Below are positions 1 to 6,754 of a stretch of 64,000 nt of DNA, piece after piece (positions within the stretch are counted from its first letter, which is position 1; every line of letters begins with the position of its first letter). The notes under the pieces are model-generated. The model was not told the origin of the DNA. It was given only the letters and a program-made list of their open reading frames with translations, and did no database searches. The translations under genes were made by a program, and so were the position numbers. Source of the stretch: Vibrio diazotrophicus (lineage in GTDB: Bacteria; Pseudomonadota; Gammaproteobacteria; Enterobacterales; Vibrionaceae); assembly GCF_038452265.1 (NCBI RefSeq), contig NZ_CP151842.1, forward strand, positions 2,232,001-2,296,000, in the 5' to 3' direction.

Positions 1-385
1 AAATCGTTCCCGCAGGTACCCCTACTTTATTCATATCTTCCAAATGGTGATTGGTTTTACTAAATAGATAGGTGTATTCAATGTTGGTCGGGCGAGAAAA
101 ATCGAAACGCTCGGCACGCTCAGGGGTATAAGTCACATTCGCTGCGAAGTCACTGATCCCAGCTTCAACAGATTTTAGAATGGCGTCAAAGCTCGAATAA
201 TTCACATATTCAATATCGATATTAAAGCGATATGCGACGTCATCAAAAATAACGCGCGACACTACATCGTCAGCTTCAGTCGCGACGAAATAGACTTTAT
301 GTGAATCATTTGTATTAGCGGCAAGTGCTTGCGAAGAACACAAAAGCACCAACAACCAACCGCAAATGTGCATGGCTCTGGACAT
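1..385 (-). CDS. Periplasmic solute-binding-domain protein, cut by the window start
   Basis: Only the first 128 residues are present; the C-terminal part lies outside the window. The reading frame begins with a signal peptide (hydrophobic stretch ICGWLLVLLCSSQALAA) followed by the start of a family-3 solute-binding fold, including the typical segment DFAANVTYTPERAERFDFSRP. Such domains occur as free binding proteins and as sensor domains of diguanylate cyclases or histidine kinases; which applies cannot be told without the missing C-terminus. ATG at 383-385 was chosen; an in-frame ATG at 371-373 is an alternative, and neither has a strong ribosome site. The gene diverges from atl. Confidence 0.7.
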   Translation of the reverse strand, partial: MSRAMHICGWLLVLLCSSQALAANTNDSHKVYFVATEADDVVSRVIFDDVAYRFNIDIEYVNYSSFDAILKSVEAGISDFAANVTYTPERAERFDFSRPTNIEYTYLFSKTNHHLEDMNKVGVPAGTI

Positions 386-720
386 AGACGTTGTTATTAA
401 TAGTTCTTATTTTTTATATGGAATAATAGTATCGAAACTGACTTTGATTGCATAAAGCTTTTTGCAATCCGTACGGCATATTTTTGCACTAGATTTGATT
501 TTAATCGCTGTCTTTTCGTTCAACCTGCTCATAAGAACAGCGCAAAATAGAATCCGTTAACCAAGTCGTCGCGAACAAGTTTACCTAAGCTACCAATACA
601 AAGTCGGGTACCGCGGTGTTTACATTCACTAACATTGCAGTACTGAACAGAAAAGTTGAAAATAACCCTCCCACTCCTTAAACCGATCCTTGGTAAATTT
701 AGAACTAGGACTGACTCAGT
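386..720. other. Divergent intergenic region with one strong palindrome
   Basis: A 335-base AT-rich spacer between two divergent genes. The clearest structure is the 24-base near-perfect dyad at 446-469. A minus-strand frame at 529-729 is open, but no family is recognised and it starts from TTG inside the atl start region. I see no RNA gene here. Confidence 0.5.
446..469. promoter_or_regulatory. 24-bp near-perfect palindrome, candidate operator
   Basis: Arms GATTGCA and TGCAATC enclose a central AAAGCTTT, so 11 of 12 positions pair and only one T/T step breaks the dyad. It lies about 60 bases upstream of the binding-domain gene that starts at 385 and about 250 bases upstream of atl. Symmetry of this length fits a dimeric repressor site. 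It could also fold as RNA, but no T tract follows that would make it a terminator. The regulator is unknown. Confidence 0.4.
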
Positions 721-1023
721 ATGGACCAATTTCTATCACATATCTTCACCGTCATTTATCGAATCCCCGAAGGGAAAGTTTCTACCTATGGTGAGATAGC
801 GAAAATGGCGGGTTATCCCGGATACGCACGACATGTTGGTAAAGCGCTCGGTAACCTCCCAGAAGGAAGTAAATTGCCTTGGTTTAGAGTCATTAACAGT
901 AAAGGTGAAATCTCGCTGACTGGACCCGATTGGGAGAGGCAAAGAGAACATTTAGTCGCAGAAGGCATTGCCGTAAGCAGCACCGGAAAAATATCTCTTA
1001 AGAAATACAAATGGCAGCCCTAA
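721..1023 (+). CDS. ybaZ: Alkyltransferase-like protein (MGMT/Ada C-terminal fold without the acceptor cysteine)
   Basis: The 100-residue protein is the DNA-binding fold of O6-alkylguanine-DNA alkyltransferase. The methyl-acceptor motif PCHRV is replaced by PWFRV at about residues 53-57, so it cannot accept an alkyl group. Family members (Atl, E. coli YbaZ) bind O6-alkylguanine, flip the base and hand the lesion to nucleotide excision repair. The helix-turn-helix segment TYGEIAKMAGYPGYARHVG is intact. ybaZ-ybaY-tesB is a conserved neighbourhood. Tryptophan for the cysteine is usual in the family; phenylalanine where histidine is common is a small variation. A terminator overlaps the stop codon. 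Confidence 0.92.
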   Translation: MDQFLSHIFTVIYRIPEGKVSTYGEIAKMAGYPGYARHVGKALGNLPEGSKLPWFRVINSKGEISLTGPDWERQREHLVAEGIAVSSTGKISLKKYKWQP

Positions 1024-1039
1024 AGCTGCCATTCTTTTT
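1012..1039 (+). terminator. Rho-independent terminator of ybaZ
   Basis: A 7-bp stem TGGCAGC/GCTGCCA with a 6-base loop that contains the ybaZ stop codon, followed by TTCTTTTTA. It lies between convergent ybaZ and ybaY and is weaker on the minus strand. Confidence 0.75.
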
Positions 1040-1067
1040 AATTAACGTGTTTAAAATCGCAGTAGGC

Positions 1068-1502
1068 TTATTTCGCCCCTACACCGATTAATCGCAAATC
1101 AACGTGTGTCGTCGCGTTATCATCGGTAATAACCGCATATTGGGTGTCAGTAATAAAGCGCAGTTTACCGTTCACCTCAATACGGGCAGAAACACTGTAA
1201 CGGTGGTTTTCCTGAATCTTAGTGCTGTCGTACGCCAAATCAAAAGTCAAAGGAACTTGATGACCGTTGGTAATAAATTGCTGTTTTGCAATCACTACCG
1301 CTGCGGTATCCATTTTCGATACGTCTTGCAATACGACGGTAACTTGCGCGTCATCAGGTAATGCAATTCGCTCACGGTAAGCAACCGTGCCAGTAATAGA
1401 CTGGATTTTTTGTTGTGGCTTTGACGCCTCAGAGCTTTGGCAACCGACCATAAATATAGACCCCACCACCAACGATACTACCAACAGCATTACTTTTTTC
1501 AT
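1068..1502 (-). CDS. ybaY: YbaY family lipoprotein
   Basis: The 144-residue precursor has a lipoprotein signal ending in the lipobox VGCQ (cysteine about residue 21), so the protein should be lipid-anchored in the envelope. The rest matches the YbaY/YscW-type beta-rich domain (VTVVLQDVSK, RYSVSARIEV, TDTQYAVI). The biochemical function is unknown. A longer frame runs to 1547, but ATG at 1500-1502 has AGAGG at good spacing and puts the signal peptide at the N-terminus. Convergent with ybaZ and divergent from tesB, as in the conserved tesB-ybaY-ybaZ cluster. Confidence 0.88.
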   Translation of the reverse strand: MKKVMLLVVSLVVGSIFMVGCQSSEASKPQQKIQSITGTVAYRERIALPDDAQVTVVLQDVSKMDTAAVVIAKQQFITNGHQVPLTFDLAYDSTKIQENHRYSVSARIEVNGKLRFITDTQYAVITDDNATTHVDLRLIGVGAK

Positions 1503-1769
1503 TTTGCCTCTCTTATAAGATCTTTCGACCAAGCTAATTTCATACAAATCAGTATAGATTCAGTGTCCTAGGCTGTCATATTGCTTCAGTTACCACTAAT
1601 ATACTTAGTACTCATTCAATAGCTGTGTTTTTAAATCAACACGTTAAATGAATATTAGCCGAGATGGCCTATGACAGTCACGGAGCTAGGTCAGCTATTG
1701 ACAAACAATTGACTCAATAAACAGACTAACAGCGTCAGATAAAGATTCATAAGGAAAGGGTAACAAGCT

Positions 1770-2630
1770 ATGAGTAAACCTCTGCAAGAGTTATTGAACT
1801 TGCTGCAATTAGAAAAATTAGAAGAAGGCTTATTTCGTGGAGAAAGTGAGAACTTAGGATTACCTCAAGTCTATGGCGGACAAGTAATAGGCCAAGCTCT
1901 CTCAGCTGCGCATTACACCGTCGATCCAGATCGTACGGTTCACTCATTCCATAGCTATTTCCTATATCCGGGTGATTCAGAAAAACCGATTATCTATGAC
2001 GTTGAAAACCTCCGTGATGGCAGAAGCTTCAGTACCCGAAGAGTCAAAGCGATCCAGAACGGACGCCCAATTTTTTACCTCACCGCTTCATATCATGGAG
2101 AAGCCGAAGGTTTTGAGCACCAGAACACCATGCCTGATATCCCAGGGCCAGAGAACTTTGCTTCAGAATCCGAACTAGCCGCTCAGATAGCTCACCTGCT
2201 TCCTGAAAAGGTTCAAAAAATGCTGTGTGGTGAAAAGCCGATTGAAATTCGCCCTGTTACGGTTATCAATCCTCTCAAACCACAAAAGGCAGAGCCTAAA
2301 CAATATTTGTGGATGAAAGCCAACGGCCAAATGCCAGACAACCAGCTTATTCATCAATATATCTTGGGGTATGCTTCTGACTGGGGATTTTTAGTCACTG
2401 CGTTACACCCGCATCAGGTCACTTTGCTTACACCCAAGTTCCAAGTAGCGACCATCGACCACTCTATCTGGTATCACCGCTCATTTAAGATGGATGAATG
2501 GCTGTTGTTTGCCATTGAAAGCCCGACTGCAAGCAACACTCGTGGCTTAGTGCGTGGCGAAATCTACAATCAACAAGGTCACTTAGTGGCTACTGCTGTT
2601 CAAGAAGGCGTAATGCGCTTTAAGCCCTAA
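1770..2630 (+). CDS. tesB: Acyl-CoA thioesterase II
   Basis: Hydrolyses medium- and long-chain acyl-CoA to free fatty acid and CoA. The 286 residues match TesB in length and form a double hot-dog fold. Recognisable segments are VYGGQVIGQALSAA near residue 32, VHSFHSYFLYPGD near 55 and, in the second hot-dog, ATIDHSIWYHRSFKMDEW with the catalytic aspartate region. The start has AAGGAAAGGG 8-10 bases upstream. The upstream spacer is shared with divergent ybaY. No terminator follows; the next element is the dyad at 2648. Confidence 0.96.
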   Translation: MSKPLQELLNLLQLEKLEEGLFRGESENLGLPQVYGGQVIGQALSAAHYTVDPDRTVHSFHSYFLYPGDSEKPIIYDVENLRDGRSFSTRRVKAIQNGRPIFYLTASYHGEAEGFEHQNTMPDIPGPENFASESELAAQIAHLLPEKVQKMLCGEKPIEIRPVTVINPLKPQKAEPKQYLWMKANGQMPDNQLIHQYILGYASDWGFLVTALHPHQVTLLTPKFQVATIDHSIWYHRSFKMDEWLLFAIESPTASNTRGLVRGEIYNQQGHLVATAVQEGVMRFKP

Positions 2631-2647
2631 TTTTTTCTTTACTCTCC

Positions 2648-2689
2648 CCTTAGGTTAAGGATTACTCTAATGGCATATCCTTGACCTAA
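2648..2689 (+). promoter_or_regulatory. Dyad in front of the 37-residue miniprotein, possible MerR-type promoter or leader hairpin
   Basis: Two nested symmetries are visible. CCTTA-ggt-TAAGG (2648-2660) lies inside a 19-base spacer between TTTACT (2638-2643) and TACTCT (2663-2668); such an over-long spacer filled by a dyad is the layout of promoters controlled by MerR-family regulators. Alternatively, TTAGGTTAAGGAT (2650-2662) pairs with ATCCTTGACCTAA (2677-2689) with one weak pair, giving a 13-bp hairpin directly before the ribosome site GGAGG. Either would regulate the small gene; the choice is inference. Confidence 0.35.
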
Positions 2690-2701
2690 TCGGAGGAAAT
2701 T

Positions 2702-2815
2702 ATGGGCTGTTGTAACCAACCACCGAAAGGTGGCTCTACTGAAATCAAACCACTACTCAAAGCGTTTGGCGTGATGCTGGCCGTCATTCTGCTCATTGCT
2801 TGGATATTCGGTTAA
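2702..2815 (+). CDS. 37-residue Cys-Cys single-pass membrane miniprotein
   Basis: The frame encodes a soluble N-terminus opening MGCCNQPPKGGS, a short basic linker, then one hydrophobic segment (about residues 19-36, AFGVMLAVILLIAWIF) that ends almost at the C-terminus. The start has a near-ideal site, GGAGG with 5 bases to ATG. Adjacent cysteines at positions 3 and 4 could bind a metal, be oxidised or be acylated. I do not recognise a characterised family, but composition, ribosome site and position between tesB and decR all argue for a real gene. Confidence 0.75.
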   Translation: MGCCNQPPKGGSTEIKPLLKAFGVMLAVILLIAWIFG

Positions 2816-2837
2816 CTACCCTCTGTGTTGGCCAAGA

Positions 2838-3302
2838 TTAATGACCTAACGGTAGCTCAGTGGTGTATTTCAACGATTCCATGGCAAATGTTGAAGTCAC
2901 GTTGTTAAGACCTGCAACACTGTTGACCAGTTTTTTATAGAACTGGTCATAGTCTTTCATGTCTTTGACCAGCACTTTCATCATGTAGTCATACTCCCCC
3001 GCCATACGATAGAACTCCATCACTTCAGGGAATTCCTCCACGGTTGCGACAAACTTCCGATACCACTCATGGGAATGATCGCTGGTCTGAACCAAAACAA
3101 ACACGGTAAAGCATAGGCCCAGTGATTCCGGATTCAGCAAAGCGACGCGCTTAGCAATGATGCCTGACTCTTCCAACTTCTTGAGACGTTTCCAACATGG
3201 CGTGGTCGTTAAGTTCACTGCTTCCGCCAAATCATTAAGAGAAACCGTACTGTCCTGCTGCAATATTGCCAATATTTTGCGATCAACCTTATCCAAAGCC
3301 AT
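2838..3302 (-). CDS. decR: Lrp/AsnC-family regulator of cysteine detoxification (DecR/YbaO)
   Basis: 154 residues: an N-terminal AsnC helix-turn-helix (LNDLAEAVNLTTTPCWKRLK, about residues 22-41) and a C-terminal RAM effector domain (MAGEYDYMMKVLVKDM, FYKKLVNSVAGL). These segments closely match E. coli DecR (YbaO), which responds to L-cysteine and activates a cysteine desulfidase. It diverges from a cysteine-desulfhydrase-like gene, the same pairing known for ybaO-cdsH in Salmonella. ATG at 3300-3302 was preferred to the GTG at 3312-3314 because it gives the family N-terminus MALDKVDRKIL. The spacer of about 120 bases holds a palindrome at 3320. Confidence 0.92.
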   Translation of the reverse strand: MALDKVDRKILAILQQDSTVSLNDLAEAVNLTTTPCWKRLKKLEESGIIAKRVALLNPESLGLCFTVFVLVQTSDHSHEWYRKFVATVEEFPEVMEFYRMAGEYDYMMKVLVKDMKDYDQFYKKLVNSVAGLNNVTSTFAMESLKYTTELPLGH

Positions 3303-3319
3303 ACAAAAACCCACTTAGA

Positions 3320-3334
3320 GAGAATTATTTTCTC
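3320..3334. promoter_or_regulatory. Candidate DecR operator
   Basis: The 15-base palindrome GAGAA-TTATT-TTCTC lies 18 bases upstream of the decR start and about 90 bases upstream of cdsH. Lrp/AsnC regulators bind AT-rich dyads of about this size in the shared spacer of divergent pairs. The assignment rests on position and symmetry only. Confidence 0.4.
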
Positions 3335-3421
3335 CAAAATTAAACAAACACGAAAAAATTAGCAAAGTTTTTCTCCTGATAAATCGCTAGATTATGAATA
3401 TAAACTTTAGGGAGAAAAAAC

Positions 3422-4489
3422 ATGTGTACCGACCATCAATGGATAAACAGCGCAATTCGAAAAATCGAAGCTGACTATCAACGTTCTGCTGACACTCATT
3501 TAATCAAACTTGATTTACCGTGTTTACAGGGCATTGATATATATCTGAAAGATGAAAGTACCCACCCAACTGGTTCCCTAAAGCACCGCCTTGCCCGCTC
3601 GCTGTTTCTCTACGCCATTTGTAACGGTTGGATTGGTCCAGAGACCCCAATTATCGAATCCTCTTCTGGCAGCACTGCTGTTTCAGAAGCGTACTTTGCT
3701 CGTTTGCTCGGTTTGCCTTTTATTGCCGTCATGCCTAAGTGCACGGCAATTAAAAAAATCGAACAAATTGAGTTTTACGGTGGTAAGGCACATTTAGTCG
3801 ACCGTTCTGATCAGATCTATGCAGAATCACGCCGTTTAGCCGCAGAGCTGAATGGTCATTACATGGATCAGTTTACCTATGCTGAAAGAGCAACAGACTG
3901 GCGTGGTAACAGCAATATTGCAGATAGCATCTATAGCCAGATGAAAATGGAAGACCACCCAGTACCAGCTTGGATTGTGATGAGCCCGGGAACTGGCGGC
4001 ACTTCCGCAACTATAGGGCGCTTTATTCGCTATCAACAATACGACACTAAATTGTGCGTTGTAGATCCGCAGAACTCGGTGTTCTTCGATTTCTATAAAA
4101 CCCGTAACCCAGACATCAAACTAGATTGCGGCAGTAAAATTGAGGGCATAGGTCGCCCACGTGTAGAACCGAGTTTTATTCCCAATGTCGTCGATGAAAT
4201 GCTTCAAATCCCCGACGCCGCAAGTGTCGCAACAGTTCACTGGTTAGAAGGCATTCTTGGCAGAAAAGCCGGTGCATCGACTGGTACCAACCTCTACGGT
4301 GTCTTGCAGCTTGCCTGTGAAATGAAACGCAAAGGTGAGACAGGATCTATTGTAACTTTGCTATGTGACAGCGGCGAACGTTACCTTGATACCTATTACA
4401 ACGCGGATTGGGTAGCGAAAAACATTGGCGATCTTTCTCCATACTTAGCAAAACTAGAAATTTTCTCTAGAACCGGTGAACTAGAGTAA
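3422..4489 (+). CDS. cdsH: PLP-dependent L-cysteine desulfhydrase (CdsH-like)
   Basis: 355 residues of the fold-II PLP family (cysteine synthase/CBS). The PLP lysine is in TGSLKHR (about residue 54), the substrate loop is SSSGSTAVSEA near residue 81, and the glycine-rich phosphate loop is SPGTGGT near residue 188. The family is often annotated as cysteine synthase. Pairing with a DecR-type regulator supports instead a catabolic role, splitting cysteine to pyruvate, ammonia and sulfide to limit cysteine toxicity, as described for Salmonella CdsH. The start has AGGGAG 8 bases upstream. A synthase activity cannot be excluded from sequence. Confidence 0.82.
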   Translation: MCTDHQWINSAIRKIEADYQRSADTHLIKLDLPCLQGIDIYLKDESTHPTGSLKHRLARSLFLYAICNGWIGPETPIIESSSGSTAVSEAYFARLLGLPFIAVMPKCTAIKKIEQIEFYGGKAHLVDRSDQIYAESRRLAAELNGHYMDQFTYAERATDWRGNSNIADSIYSQMKMEDHPVPAWIVMSPGTGGTSATIGRFIRYQQYDTKLCVVDPQNSVFFDFYKTRNPDIKLDCGSKIEGIGRPRVEPSFIPNVVDEMLQIPDAASVATVHWLEGILGRKAGASTGTNLYGVLQLACEMKRKGETGSIVTLLCDSGERYLDTYYNADWVAKNIGDLSPYLAKLEIFSRTGELE

Positions 4490-4586
4490 TAACTTTCTCA
4501 TAGCGTGAATTAAGAACCGAGAGACAGATTTATTGTCACTTTTCTTTTATAGTCTTGTTGAATAAAGAAAAATCTGGAGAACCACA

Positions 4587-5054
4587 GTGCAAGTGCGAAT
4601 TGTTGAATTTACGCCGAGAAAAGTAGCCATTTATACTCATCAAGGAGCCCCTGAGCAGTTGATGAACAGTGTGGAAAATTTCGTAGCATGGCGTAAAGAA
4701 ACGGGGTTGTCCCCTATCGCAACCAGTGACACCTTCGGTATTCCATACAGTGACCCTAACGAAACGGACAACAAAAATTTTCGTTTTGATATCGCAGGAA
4801 GTGTCGAAGAAGACATTCCTGACAATCGTTTCGGTGTGGTTAACGGCATGCTGACAGGTGGCAAATGTGCCGTACTAAGACACTACGGCAGTTTGGATCT
4901 GATCAGCCAAACAGTCTATAAGCTGTATAGAAACTGGTTACCCACCAGCGGCGAACAGCCAAGTGGTAAACCTTGTTTTTTCCATTACCTGAATATTGCT
5001 CCAGACACCGACAAAAACGCTTTGCAAACCGATGTTTATTTACCTCTAAAATAG
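4587..5054 (+). CDS. GyrI-like small-molecule-binding domain protein
   Basis: 155 residues made almost entirely of the GyrI/SbmC-like effector domain that also forms the C-terminus of some AraC regulators. No DNA-binding helix-turn-helix precedes it. Typical elements are the opening beta strand VRIVEFTPRKVAIYTHQGAP, the segment GIPYSDPNET, and GKCAVLRHYGS. Stand-alone members bind hydrophobic small molecules or protect DNA gyrase from toxins. The GTG start at 4587 has TGGAG 7 bases upstream. Same strand as cdsH with a 97-base gap, so co-regulation is possible but not shown. Confidence 0.8.
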   Translation: MQVRIVEFTPRKVAIYTHQGAPEQLMNSVENFVAWRKETGLSPIATSDTFGIPYSDPNETDNKNFRFDIAGSVEEDIPDNRFGVVNGMLTGGKCAVLRHYGSLDLISQTVYKLYRNWLPTSGEQPSGKPCFFHYLNIAPDTDKNALQTDVYLPLK

Positions 5055-5391
5055 TCAGCCTTTAATTTACTCATTCTCAGCAGTATTGCCGTCAACGATG
5101 TTGTTCCTATTCTCCGTAGAGGGCAACACTGGCGGCTTTATACTTTCTATGTATATGTCCTTACCTTGGCGCGAATGCCGCTTATCACTCTGCCCTACTA
5201 ACTGTCCTTATTAGCTTTCTTTCCCAACTTTTTTATTTACTCCGAATTCTAAAGCGAGTTTGTAACTTAAAAACCGTTTGAGCCTTAGAAACAAAATTTC
5301 GTTTTGAGTCAATTCACATTCGCCTCGCGCTTATTTCCCGAAAATCACTCCAGCTTAAAAACTAAACCCTACTATTATAAGGAGCAATACC
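5055..5391. other. Spacer before the citrate operon
   Basis: 337 bases without a convincing gene. It contains the left copy of a 16-base direct repeat (5124-5139) and a small symmetric element CAAAA-tttcg-TTTTG at 5292-5306, about 86 bases before the transporter start, where a CitB-type regulator could bind. AAGGAG at 5380 is the ribosome site of the transporter. No clear sigma-70 promoter can be assigned by eye. Confidence 0.45.
5124..5139 (+). repeat. 16-base direct repeat, left copy, flanking the citrate module
   Basis: CAACACTGGCGGCTTT occurs here and identically at 13177-13192. The two copies bracket the citrate operon plus the IS481 element. The right copy forms one arm of a terminator. 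Confidence 0.6.
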
Positions 5392-6705
5392 ATGCTTATG
5401 GCACTTTCGGGATTCCTGATGTTGGCAACCATCATGTATTTCCTGTTTAAAGGACGCACTATACCTGTCGTCGTATTTATAACTGTCCCAGTACTCGCCG
5501 CTTTTTTGGCTGGATTCTCAGTCGAAGAAGTCGTTTCTTTTATTGAATTTGGCATAAAAAAAACCAGTAAGATGGCCGTGTTATTTATCTTCTCTGTCAC
5601 CTTCTTCGGCATAATGTCTGATGCTGGTATGTTTGATGGATTGGTTAACAAACTGGTATCCAAAGCTGGCACCAATGTTGTAGCCATCGCTATCGCTACA
5701 GCGGTTATCGGTATCATCTCACATCTTGATGGAGCAACAGTCACCACGGTACTTGTAACAGTACCTGCAATGCTTCCTGTATATAAGAAACTGAATATTC
5801 GTCCACACTTACTACTGCTGATCGTTGGTTGTGGTATGGGTGTAATGAACCTGCTTCCTTGGGGTGGACCAGTGGCACGTGCAGCAGTGGTATTAGGCAT
5901 TGATCCAACCTCTCTATGGCGCACTATGATTCCTCTTCAGGTAATGGGCATATTTGCAACAATTGGTCTTGCAATAGTCATGGGTATCCGCGAGAAAAAA
6001 TTCCATAACGCTGGTCGCGTTGACCTCGTGGTAAACGAAGTTAGCGGTGATGTTGAAGTTAAAGAGCAGGACGAGGAAGCCTTAAAACTTAAGCGCTATG
6101 ATCGTACTTGGGCAAACCTTACTATCACACTAGTTCTACTCACTCTTCTGCTATTAAATACTTTCCCAACTTATTTCACTTTCATGCTAGGTGTATGTGC
6201 GGCATTAATTGTGAACTACCCGAATGTTAAAGAGCAGAAACGTCGCATGAAAGCTCATGCTCCAGCAGCGCTGGATGTGGCAGCTGTCATGCTCGCTGCC
6301 GGTATCATGGTTGGTGTGCTAGGGAAAAGCGGCATGCTCGAAGCCATGACAGTACCTCTACTAGAAATCATTCCAAGTTCTATCGCACATTTCCTACACA
6401 TTATCATGGGCGTTATAGCATTACCTTTAGGCACCATGCTTGGTACTGATTCTTATTTTTATGGACTTCTACCTTTGGCGATCAAAGTTGGTGAAAACTA
6501 CGGCATTACCAGCATGACAATGGCAATTGCTATGCTCATTGGTAAAAACCTATCACTGCTTATCAGCCCACTTGTTCCAGCAACTTACCTAGGTATAGGT
6601 CTGACAAATATTGAACTGAAAGATCACATCCGTTATAGCTTCTTCGGCTTATGGATCGTCGGTCTCATCATGTTCGCCTTTGCTTGGGTTATTGGCATGT
6701 TCTAA
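5392..6705 (+). CDS. CitMHS-family citrate (metal-citrate) transporter
   Basis: 437 residues with about 11-12 hydrophobic segments, an inner-membrane secondary transporter. It matches the CitMHS family, which imports citrate complexed with a divalent metal together with protons; paired motifs such as SHLDGATVTTVL (near residue 108) and LGTDSYFYGLLPL (near 350) are typical. The next genes encode an aconitase and a CitA/DcuS-type sensor pair, which supports a tricarboxylate substrate. The start has AAGGAG 8 bases upstream. A related tricarboxylate such as aconitate or tricarballylate is possible. Confidence 0.88.
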   Translation: MLMALSGFLMLATIMYFLFKGRTIPVVVFITVPVLAAFLAGFSVEEVVSFIEFGIKKTSKMAVLFIFSVTFFGIMSDAGMFDGLVNKLVSKAGTNVVAIAIATAVIGIISHLDGATVTTVLVTVPAMLPVYKKLNIRPHLLLLIVGCGMGVMNLLPWGGPVARAAVVLGIDPTSLWRTMIPLQVMGIFATIGLAIVMGIREKKFHNAGRVDLVVNEVSGDVEVKEQDEEALKLKRYDRTWANLTITLVLLTLLLLNTFPTYFTFMLGVCAALIVNYPNVKEQKRRMKAHAPAALDVAAVMLAAGIMVGVLGKSGMLEAMTVPLLEIIPSSIAHFLHIIMGVIALPLGTMLGTDSYFYGLLPLAIKVGENYGITSMTMAIAMLIGKNLSLLISPLVPATYLGIGLTNIELKDHIRYSFFGLWIVGLIMFAFAWVIGMF

Positions 6706-6754
6706 CTCAAATAGATTAGTGACATTCACAAGTTAATATTTAAAGGAACAACCA

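Noticed and set aside
529..729. Minus-strand open frame of 66 codons in the atl upstream region
   Set aside because: Starts at TTG inside the atl start region, has no convincing ribosome site and matches no family I know.
1573..1677. Inverted pair CTGTCATA/TATGACAG between ybaY and tesB
   Set aside because: Only 8 bases and about 90 bases apart; likely chance in an AT-rich spacer.
5167..5181. Sigma-54-like sequence TGGCGCGAATGCCGC before the citrate transporter
   Set aside because: GG and GC elements are correctly spaced but the -12 TT is missing, and the regulator of the operon is not an enhancer-binding protein type.
5355..5924. 189-codon antisense frame over the citrate transporter
   Set aside because: Mirror frame of a membrane-protein gene; composition and position are those of a shadow, with no ribosome site.
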